Assembly: GCF_923081025.1 (NCBI RefSeq)
Contig: NZ_CAKLPZ010000007.1
Coordinates: 1-64,000, forward strand
From: Neolewinella maritima
GTDB lineage: Bacteria; Bacteroidota; Bacteroidia; Chitinophagales; Saprospiraceae
Reading direction: 5' to 3'
Length of the DNA stretch: 64,000 bases
Below are positions 57,742-64,000 of this stretch, one piece after another; within the stretch, counting starts at the first letter, position 1; each line of letters opens with the position of its first letter. The notes below the pieces were generated by a model. It was not told the origin of the DNA and did not search any database. It worked only from the letters and a program-made list of their open reading frames with translations. Made by a program: the position numbers and the translations under genes.

Positions 57742-58493
57742 TTACCGCTTGGCTCTCCGTTGCGCCTCCGCCCGAGCCGCTTCCATATCTTTAGCGCGCT
57801 TTACCTCATACCGCAGCAGGGCGGCATACTCACTCAGCGGCATCGCCATTATGTCTTTTGAAGTATAGCCGCCAACTTCCTTTGCCAACCAGATGGCGGT
57901 GGCGTTAGCACCGTCCACAACCCGTCGCACAAGGGCTGCCGGATCGACCTCAAAAATTCCCTTTCTCTCTGCTGCCGGGTCGGGTCGGTCAACTGTCCCA
58001 TCAGCAATGAGGCTTCGATAGAACTGTTCAAGGCCGTCACGTAACCAACGCTCTCGCTCAAAAAAAAAAGGCGTACCGTGCTGTACTTCTCACACAGTCG
58101 GGCCTTGAGTTCATTGTAGTCCTGCGTCGTTTCGTGGTGCTGCTCATCGTCTACCAGTACAGCATACCCGCCGATCTCCAGGGCGGCACGTTGGCTACCG
58201 AACTCCTGTACCTGACGCTGGTAGAAGCCTAGGAGTTGGGTGGCCTCGGTGACGTTCCCGGCATTGAAGGCATCGGACTGCATCTTACAGAACGTTAGGC
58301 TGTCTTCCGGCCTGACCCCACACTCCATTTTCACGTAGCCCACCCGTACCACCGTTTCGCGTAGCAGGGGTAGGTGGTTGATCGAGCGGTACTTGTACAG
58401 CCTGTGGCCGTCTACCTCCATGGCGAGTTCCAGGCTGGCGTCCTTGGACCGGTCGTAGGTGGGCTGGAATAGGTTGGTTAGGCTAAATCCCAT
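57742..58493 (-). CDS. Tail assembly chaperone with -1 frameshift (G/GT-like)
   Basis: The 0-frame ORF (57849-58493) codes 214 residues. A second frame ending at 57742 looks coding from the same point on (ERERWLRDGLEQFYRSLIAD..., LVRRVVDGANATAIWLAKEV...). The switch is a T10 run (58060-58069) set as T-TTT-TTG in the 0 frame, a -1 slippery heptamer. Shift gives a ~250-residue fusion, as G/GT of lambda just before the tape measure. The 0-frame tail after the run looks non-coding, so an indel in the run is the other explanation. Confidence 0.7.
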
Positions 58494-58704
58494 CGGTGGC
58501 TTCTTTGGCCGCTAGTTCTTTCTGTGCGGCTATGAGGAAGGTGTAGTCTACAATGCGCTTACCCTCGGTAGCGGCTTGTTCTACGGTCTTGAAGTTCTTC
58601 TTGATTTCATCGTGGTCTTCGTAGCCCGGAAAGGTCATTGCTAGGCGAACGTTGCGTGTGTAGAGCGTCCGGCGAAAATGGAACGTTACTCCTCTGTACT
58701 CCAT
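58483..58704 (-). CDS. Small hypothetical protein
   Basis: 73 residues, mixed alpha/beta (GVTFHFRRTLYTRNVRLAMT, then a helix IDYTFLIAAQKELAAKEA-like). Overlaps the terminase end and the chaperone start. Position between terminase and tail chaperone suggests a tail accessory. Not recognised. Confidence 0.5.
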   Translation of the reverse strand: MEYRGVTFHFRRTLYTRNVRLAMTFPGYEDHDEIKKNFKTVEQAATEGKRIVDYTFLIAAQKELAAKEATDGI

Positions 58705-60053
58705 GTGGTCAGTTCTTTTAGCCTGCGTAGTGATTCTACCCCTTCCATGGCCTGGGTATGTACCCCGTAGCGAAAAGCGTCCAGGGCGTCGTTCTTGAAG
58801 AACTTGCGGTCCTTGAGTAGCTTCCCGTTCGATGTGGGTACGGCGGTGGATATATCAGTAATGAGCTGGGAACAGCTTTCGTTGATCCAGACCAGCTCGT
58901 TCTTTAGCGCGTAGTTGATAAGCCCCCGGCTTAGGATGTGCCGCTTGTTGGGGGTACGCGTGTCGATGAGCTGGCTATCGTTGATCTTCAGTTGTCGCTT
59001 AATAATCTCGTAGTCCGTGTTGTACTCCCCCCCCGGTAGTAGGCCCGCTGCGGTGCTGCCGTGGTTGCCGGAGTGGTCCCCGGTCACGAACAGCAGACTG
59101 GGGTGGTCTACGTACACCTGAAGGTCCGCACAAAGCCGTTCGGTGCCACCGGTGACCATGTGCTCCTCCAGGAAGAAGATACCGCCTTCCAGTTCATCGT
59201 AGACCTGAAACAGCAGGGCCGTGGTGGGGTCAATGTTGAAGTCAAAGGTGATATATAAAGGCCACGTGGGGTCAATCTTTACCTGCTCCTTCCCATTCAT
59301 CACGAAGCGGTTATCCCACTCCGTGAAGAACAGCCCCTCGGACATGTCCACGAACTTAGCCAGGAACTCCTGCGCGAATACATCTTCGGGGAGTTCCGCC
59401 CGTGCCGCGTCGATCTCCGATTTGTCCAGGTGGGGGTTCATGTAGCTAGTCGCCTCGAAGTAGGCCGCGTCCGGTCCAAGGTTCGTGCAGACCTCGTACC
59501 AATCGTTGTTGCGCCCCTTGGGTGTAGAGAACAGCCACGCGATTCCCTTGTAGTCGGCAAGCGTTGGGCGGAGGGTTTGCTGCCACGCTTCCTTAAACCC
59601 TCGGATCTTAGCTACCTCATCTACAATGATGAGCGCATACTTTCTGCCCCGTCCGCTGTCCAGGTCCGACAGGCTCCAAAAGTCGATGACCGTACCGTTG
59701 GTTAGCTCAATTTGCTTTAGCTGCTCGTTCTTGTTGGCGATCAGCCCGGCTTGCTCAAAGGCCCGCTTGGTGATCTTCCAGATCTCGGACAGATCTTTGT
59801 AGTTGGGGCTAAACCATGCTACGGGCCGCCCTTTGAGCGCGTAGTGCATCAGTAGGAAGATGCCAAAGCTCGTCTTACCGAACCGGCGTCCACAGTTGAC
59901 GTAGTTGAATCGCTTGCGGCCCCGTAGGAGTTGTTTTTGCCCTTCGTGGGGTGTGAACTTTACCTTACGCCGTCTAGCCGTCTTGGGGCCGGTACGGTAC
60001 AGCGTAGGGCTGACCGGCGGGCCGAACGTTCTATACAGCGGGGCTACTCCCAC
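58686..60053 (-). CDS. terL: Terminase large subunit
   Basis: 455 residues. Walker A GRRFGKTS (55-62), Walker B LIIVDEVA (141-148), coupling motif FSTPKG (175-180), and nuclease acids D271 (ITFDFN), D326 (TGDHSG), D422/D425 (NDALDAF). It cuts and pumps phage DNA into the head with ATP. Follows terS by a 1-bp overlap. Confidence 0.93.
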   Translation of the reverse strand: MGVAPLYRTFGPPVSPTLYRTGPKTARRRKVKFTPHEGQKQLLRGRKRFNYVNCGRRFGKTSFGIFLLMHYALKGRPVAWFSPNYKDLSEIWKITKRAFEQAGLIANKNEQLKQIELTNGTVIDFWSLSDLDSGRGRKYALIIVDEVAKIRGFKEAWQQTLRPTLADYKGIAWLFSTPKGRNNDWYEVCTNLGPDAAYFEATSYMNPHLDKSEIDAARAELPEDVFAQEFLAKFVDMSEGLFFTEWDNRFVMNGKEQVKIDPTWPLYITFDFNIDPTTALLFQVYDELEGGIFFLEEHMVTGGTERLCADLQVYVDHPSLLFVTGDHSGNHGSTAAGLLPGGEYNTDYEIIKRQLKINDSQLIDTRTPNKRHILSRGLINYALKNELVWINESCSQLITDISTAVPTSNGKLLKDRKFFKNDALDAFRYGVHTQAMEGVESLRRLKELTTWSTEE

Positions 60054-60640
60054 TACTTCAGGTATTCGTCTAGGTCGATGTCTGCGGTGTGGTTGACACT
60101 GGCCTCTACCGTGTTCTCCGATTTCGTGGGGGCGTAGATGCCTAGGATTTTGCTGATCTCTTTGAGGCTTTCCGTCTTGCTGACACGCTTCATTTGCACC
60201 CGTTCTACGGTACGACTACCGTCTTCGTTTACCGTGCGCGTAACAGTAACCTCCGAGAGAATGTCTTTAGCATCTTCGGGCAAATCGTTCCAATCCTTCT
60301 CCATATCCCACCCGTCCAAGAATTGCCCCATGCCGGTAAAGGCCGCTTTCTTGTGTTCCATAACGACCTTAGCGGCGGTAATTCCCGTAGCCGAAAACAG
60401 GTCGTTTCGCAAGGCGTCGATGTATTGGGTTATGTTGGGTTTTTTCAAGTTCTCACACCCAATGTCTACGGCAGTCTTTTCGCTGTATCCCGCGCGTTTT
60501 GCGGCCTGCGTAGCGTTTAGATCCAAAATGTACTCCTTAGCGAAAGTGCGTTGCTTGTCGGTCAGCCGCTCTGACAACTCCGATAGGGTAAGCTGCTTAC
60601 TTTCCGCCTGCTCCTCCGTCGTCCCGTCTTGTTCGATCAC
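60053..60640 (-). CDS. terS: Terminase small subunit
   Basis: 195 residues. LTDKQRTFAKEYILDLNATQ and AAKRAGYSEKTAVDIGCENL match the terminase_2 HTH pattern, with KKPNITQYIDALR next. The C-terminal part is helical. It recognises the packaging site and hands DNA to TerL. Directly upstream of terL. Confidence 0.85.
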   Translation of the reverse strand: MIEQDGTTEEQAESKQLTLSELSERLTDKQRTFAKEYILDLNATQAAKRAGYSEKTAVDIGCENLKKPNITQYIDALRNDLFSATGITAAKVVMEHKKAAFTGMGQFLDGWDMEKDWNDLPEDAKDILSEVTVTRTVNEDGSRTVERVQMKRVSKTESLKEISKILGIYAPTKSENTVEASVNHTADIDLDEYLK

Positions 60641-60868
60641 TTAGTTCAAATTGGACCGCCCCCGGTCCCGAACACTTACACAGAAACTCGCCCATGCCTT
60701 ACCGATACACTGCAACTCCATGCGGTCTTCCGGCGTGGGCTGTTCGGCTAGAATGGCCTCTTCGTCTGCAATAGCCACCGTAGAGAGCATGAGCTTCTTC
60801 ATGAGGTGGAACATATCGGGGGTCAAGCCCTGGGCAAACGATGTTAAGGCAATCTCTGCGTCTGTCAC
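60641..60868 (-). CDS. Small helical hypothetical protein
   Basis: 75 residues from the GTG at 60868 or 84 from a TTG at 60895. A TATATTTG -7 box lies at 60873-60880, leaving only 4 nt before the GTG, so it may be leaderless. Helical (FHLMKKLMLSTVAIADEEAI). Precedes terS. Function unknown. Confidence 0.5.
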   Translation of the reverse strand: MTDAEIALTSFAQGLTPDMFHLMKKLMLSTVAIADEEAILAEQPTPEDRMELQCIGKAWASFCVSVRDRGRSNLN

Positions 60869-60887
60869 GTAGCAAATATACGCTATT

Positions 60888-61262
60888 TCAAACAAAAGCT
60901 ACCACCCGCACCTTCAGCCCCGCCGCCTTGGCCCGGCGTATCATATCGGCGGTTCCTCTGCTCTTTCCGTCGTGAAAGGCTATGAGAGCGTCTGCATTAT
61001 CCGCCATCAGTGCATTGCGCTCCGGCCCGCCCTTGGGACCATTAGACCAATCGGGCAGGAACTGCTTCACTAGATACCCACGTTCGGCGGCGTACTGCTC
61101 CCCCATCGCGTCAGCCCCTTGCGTAGCAATACCGTCCTTCTTCGTTCCGTTGCCGCCGCTGACGATGTGGGTGACCTCCGTATTAGCTAGGATGCGGTCG
61201 CAGGTGCTGACTAGCAGGTCGTAGTCTGTGAAGGTGCGGCTTCCGGCTATGATTACTCGCAT
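60888..61262 (-). CDS. DUF2493/YspA SLOG-family protein
   Basis: 124 residues from the ATG at 61262. MRVIIAGSRTFTDYDLL, then HIVSGGNGTKKDGIATQGAD, FLPDWSNGPKGGPERNALMA and LIAFHDGKSRGTADMIRRAK match the YspA SLOG (cpYpsA-related) family, a Rossmann-like fold that may bind nucleotides or nucleotide-sugars. Some phages carry it. Its ATG overlaps the previous stop. Confidence 0.82.
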   Translation of the reverse strand: MRVIIAGSRTFTDYDLLVSTCDRILANTEVTHIVSGGNGTKKDGIATQGADAMGEQYAAERGYLVKQFLPDWSNGPKGGPERNALMADNADALIAFHDGKSRGTADMIRRAKAAGLKVRVVAFV

Positions 61263-61528
61263 TCCCTCACCTGTTCCAAGGTTAGCACCCCCCTGACATC
61301 TTCCCACTTGCGCGCAAAGCGGCTCGGGCCATGCATCTCTATCCGATCCATTTGGAGGGAAACGTCCTCCCGCACGGATCTCACCTTGTCCTCTACGCTC
61401 TCACGGACCTGCCGCTCATAAAAGTCTAAAATCTCCTCTTTCGTACCGTTAAAACAGCACATCGAGTAGCTTCCGTTATCCCACACGCAGAATCTGCCGT
61501 TGGGTTGTTTGATTATTTGCTGGGCCAT
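61253..61528 (-). CDS. Small hypothetical protein
   Basis: 91 residues, starts MAQQIIKQPNGRFCVWDNGS with CCF near residue 24, then a helical part (ILDFYERQVRESVEDKVRSV). Not recognised; co-transcribed with the SLOG gene. Confidence 0.5.
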   Translation of the reverse strand: MAQQIIKQPNGRFCVWDNGSYSMCCFNGTKEEILDFYERQVRESVEDKVRSVREDVSLQMDRIEMHGPSRFARKWEDVRGVLTLEQVRECE

Positions 61529-61592
61529 ATATCACCTAGTTTAGTCGGTTCGCCGGGTACGGGGCCGGGCAATGTGTACGGTATTTGGCGGT

Positions 61593-62078
61593 TCATAACT
61601 TGACCTTCAATAGTTCCCCGTCACATCGGCGAACGTACAGCGTCCCCTCCTCAAACATACCGTGGCAGTGAACTGGAATAGATATAGTCTCTCCGGCTGC
61701 ACCAAGGGGGATCTTAGGCAGTGTTAAGGCGGGTTCGGGTAGTGCCATTGCTTGTTCCGGCTCGTTCGGCTTATTCCACTCCAAGCATAGCCCTGTATGC
61801 TTATCCCATTCGCCATGACGTGCTAGGTCGGCTAGTTCTTCTTTCCTTCGCTTAACAACACTAGCAGTCACTCGCCACGGCCATGTACTATTGTGCTCAC
61901 ACTGACTTAGAAAGAAGTCACAGCCGCCTTCTGTGGGAATAGTAGACGCCTTACGAATGAAGGCTGGAAGCCGCACCACCTCATACACCCACTTGAACCC
62001 GGGAACCCGGTACAGGTACTTCGTGCGAAAGGTAGGCGGGTAGATGGCGTCGTGCAGGGCCTTGTGGTAAGAGTTCAT
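61593..62078 (-). CDS. Hypothetical protein
   Basis: 161 residues, mixed alpha/beta with Cys in EGGCDFFLSQCEH. No membrane segment. The C-terminal VHCHGMFEEGTLYVRRCDGE is beta-like. Function unknown. Its start overlaps the TM gene stop by 4 bp. Confidence 0.5.
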   Translation of the reverse strand: MNSYHKALHDAIYPPTFRTKYLYRVPGFKWVYEVVRLPAFIRKASTIPTEGGCDFFLSQCEHNSTWPWRVTASVVKRRKEELADLARHGEWDKHTGLCLEWNKPNEPEQAMALPEPALTLPKIPLGAAGETISIPVHCHGMFEEGTLYVRRCDGELLKVKL

Positions 62079-62566
62079 GGCCGCAAAGAAGTTATTACCC
62101 GTATCAAGCCGTATCCGTCAGACTCTATCGAAATACTCCGGTGCATAGCATCCTTAACCGATTCACTAAACATGATTGTCGAACGACCAAACTGATAGTG
62201 CTTGCCTTGGGCTACAATTTCGTCTACCTTATCCTTAACCTCTCTTGCAGCTTGAGTGTACGCGATATGGTCTTTGCCAACGCTAAGTTCTGCAATGTAT
62301 ATGTATAGGTCATATATCGGCCCATAAGTCCCACCTGCTGGATCAAAAAACTCTGAATCGCGGTCCAAGTTGCGCCGCAGGAACTTTCTTACGGCCGGGT
62401 AGGTAATGATAGCCAGCAGCGTTACGGCAAAGGGGAGCGGAAGCAAAACCCACCAGCCCTCATTAGTCAATGTCCAGTAAGCCGTAATTACAAATAGGGC
62501 CAACATAAGCAGCAGTTGCCCGGGGTCGTGCCTGTCTACGATGACCTTCCAGTAGTTGTTCTTCAT
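62075..62566 (-). CDS. Two-helix membrane protein
   Basis: 163 residues. Two N-terminal membrane helices (LLLMLALFVITAYWT, WVLLPLPFAVTLLAIITY) and a soluble helical C-terminal domain. Function unknown; in the same operon as a RuvC-like resolvase. Confidence 0.55.
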   Translation of the reverse strand: MKNNYWKVIVDRHDPGQLLLMLALFVITAYWTLTNEGWWVLLPLPFAVTLLAIITYPAVRKFLRRNLDRDSEFFDPAGGTYGPIYDLYIYIAELSVGKDHIAYTQAAREVKDKVDEIVAQGKHYQFGRSTIMFSESVKDAMHRSISIESDGYGLIRVITSLRP

Positions 62567-63138
62567 TTTACTTTTCTTACCGCCAACATATACGCATCGC
62601 GCTTATCCTGGCTCATTCGTTTAGGTAGGGTGTGGCCCAAGGATTGCGCTACCCCATCCGCTGTCTTTTGACACCATTTGCTCCCCTTCTGTTTGGGGCT
62701 AATCTCCGTGACCGACTGCTCCCCAAAGATACGCCGTGCCGCATCGACAATGGCCTGTGACGCCTCCTGGTTGCGCCCTACGTTGCGCGCTATTTTTGCC
62801 ACTGCTGCCTTGCTCCCCTGCATGATGAACGACGTGTTTTGCAGGTTGGAGTTCTCGATCACTACCCGCGCCGGATTAGGGGCTTCATGCTCTAGCCATT
62901 GCAGTACAGCGTCCAGGTTGGGCATATTGGGGGCAAACGATACGTAGCGCCCATTGATGACACACACGCCGGTTCCTGAGGTACGCGCCGAAGGGTCTAT
63001 GCCGATCACTACACTAGGCTGTACGGACTGCTTAGGGGACACAGGGCCCCGCCGGAGGGCCTTGCGGTTATCCTGTATCGCTTTAGCGTTTTTCCGGTCG
63101 CGTAGGGCTTGGTATTGGGCAGAGGTTAGGCGGCTCAT
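62563..63138 (-). CDS. RuvC-like Holliday junction resolvase
   Basis: 191 residues. GIDPSARTSG with D48, VVIENSNLQN with E95 and QDKRDAYML with D178/D181 form the RuvC/RNase H active site. It would cut branched DNA before packaging or during recombination, alongside the NinB and annealing proteins. Length and order match phage RuvC-like nucleases. Confidence 0.8.
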   Translation of the reverse strand: MSRLTSAQYQALRDRKNAKAIQDNRKALRRGPVSPKQSVQPSVVIGIDPSARTSGTGVCVINGRYVSFAPNMPNLDAVLQWLEHEAPNPARVVIENSNLQNTSFIMQGSKAAVAKIARNVGRNQEASQAIVDAARRIFGEQSVTEISPKQKGSKWCQKTADGVAQSLGHTLPKRMSQDKRDAYMLAVRKVK

Positions 63139-63758
63139 TGGACACGTTGGAATTTACCCCAGGCGGCGTCCTCTGCGGTGTAGGTGATCTCTATGTAGGG
63201 CATGGTGTCCGGCATGGCGAAGCTGTCAGGAGGGGGCGTTAAGTACAGCGTATCTACGCCTATACTGTCGATAACATAGTAGTCCGACCAATGGTAGCTT
63301 TCTGTGTTGCCAGTGAACAGCATGACACCTTCGCCCCGGTGAAGTCGTGAAACATCTACCCCTGGCCGGATGGGGATCGCCTGACGGTTGTAGCGGTCCT
63401 CTAGCCAAAAGTTACGCGCCGATCGCACTAGCTGTCGGCCCCCAACACCCGATTCGTCTGATGGCCTATCTGTGCGCTTATTAAATTCCCCTAGGCTATG
63501 GCCACGTTTGCACTTAGCGCCGTATGCGTCCTCGTAAGCTATGATACGGTCCTGCGGGTCGATCTCGTAGCTAGTGTGTAAATACTCTAGTTCCTCCTCA
63601 TGGCCCCACACGAAGCACAGCCAGTTACCGTGCGCTAGGGGCTTGAATAGGTCGTTAGGGGGAACTAGGAGACGTACACAAACTAGCGCGGCAATGATAG
63701 CCGTGGCTCGGAGTGCGAACAGCAGGGCGTCAGTGTGTGACATGTTGGGGTTAGTCAT
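63135..63758 (-). CDS. Hypothetical membrane-anchored protein
   Basis: 207 residues from the ATG at 63758. One N-terminal membrane helix (ALRATAIIAALVCVRLLVPP), then a soluble domain (YVIDSIGVDTLYLTPPPDSF). Overlaps the next gene by 8 bp. Function unknown. Confidence 0.5.
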   Translation of the reverse strand: MTNPNMSHTDALLFALRATAIIAALVCVRLLVPPNDLFKPLAHGNWLCFVWGHEEELEYLHTSYEIDPQDRIIAYEDAYGAKCKRGHSLGEFNKRTDRPSDESGVGGRQLVRSARNFWLEDRYNRQAIPIRPGVDVSRLHRGEGVMLFTGNTESYHWSDYYVIDSIGVDTLYLTPPPDSFAMPDTMPYIEITYTAEDAAWGKFQRVQ

Positions 63759-63996
63759 TGTCGTACTGTTTATTGGCGAGACTGTATGACCAGTATGCAA
63801 GAATGAGGCCAACTGCAATGAGAGCTACACGAATAAATATTTGTCTGGGGCTGTAGGTTTCGGCCTCTGTTAGATAGGCATACAGGCGGCCCAGGTCATC
63901 AAAGACCCAGCCACCCAGGACAAAGATATTGAGGGAATACCACCACAGACTTACTTTCTCGGTAGCTTGGGTATCGTTAATCATTTCATTATTCAT
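63751..63996 (-). CDS. Two-helix membrane protein at window edge
   Basis: 81 residues with two membrane helices (WWYSLNIFVLGGWVFDDLG, IFIRVALIAVGLILAYWSY). Complete with a start at 63996, four bases from the window end; its promoter would lie outside. Function unknown. Confidence 0.55.
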   Translation of the reverse strand: MNNEMINDTQATEKVSLWWYSLNIFVLGGWVFDDLGRLYAYLTEAETYSPRQIFIRVALIAVGLILAYWSYSLANKQYDND

Positions 63997-64000
63997 CGTA

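Noticed and set aside
1-64000. Terminal direct repeats joining window ends
   Set aside because: First and last ~60 bases share no visible repeat, so circularity cannot be shown.

Overview
The window is nearly all of a tailed bacteriophage genome: about 80 close-packed genes, most with ATGA or TAATG overlaps, no rRNA or tRNA, and full replication, recombination, packaging, head, tail and lysis sets. A large serine recombinase cut by the left edge suggests a temperate phage. The host is most likely a fairly GC-rich member of the Bacteroidota. Promoters follow the Bacteroidota pattern (TTTG, 19-20 nt, TAnnTTTG), starts lack clear Shine-Dalgarno sequences, DUF3127 and KTSC proteins occur, and signal peptides end in A-Q. 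I cannot name the species from the sequence alone.

Layout. 1-13.5 kb, minus strand: serine recombinase, two DNA methyltransferases, several winged-helix proteins, an HNH nuclease, an SSB-like DUF3127 protein, a PP-loop enzyme, a DnaB-type helicase and a replication initiator whose gene carries iteron-like repeats (likely origin), then a GIY-YIG-like protein and accessory genes. 13.6-23.9 kb, plus strand: a glucosaminidase, a recombination set (Rad52-like annealing protein, RecE-like exonuclease, NinB) and many small ORFs. Several of these small ORFs are followed directly by related imperfect palindromes, which gives the stretch a gene-cassette look. 23.9-29.5 kb, minus: metallophosphoesterase, amidase endolysin, membrane proteins and small exported proteins. 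29.5-64 kb, minus: giant tail fibre/spike, connectors, major capsid protein, scaffold, MuF-like protein, portal, tail genes, tape measure with a probable -1 frameshifted chaperone, terminase, and a terminal block with a RuvC-like resolvase.

How the parts work together. The initiator probably binds its own internal repeats and loads the DnaB-like helicase, with the DUF3127 protein covering single strands. The annealing protein, exonuclease, NinB and RuvC-like enzymes handle recombination and branched DNA before terminase packaging. Four promoters, two per strand, share spacer bases beyond the Bacteroidota consensus, which suggests one regulator. Lysis probably uses the amidase, the membrane-anchored glucosaminidase and small two-helix membrane proteins.

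The most unusual features are the palindrome-bounded small-ORF array (14.37-23.6 kb), a run of Sec-signal proteins that includes the 2,143-residue fibre, a metzincin protease among the tail genes, a structured leader RNA at 10.76-10.92 kb, and an uncommon late order in which tail genes lie between terminase and portal. No motif or family assignment here was tested by database search.
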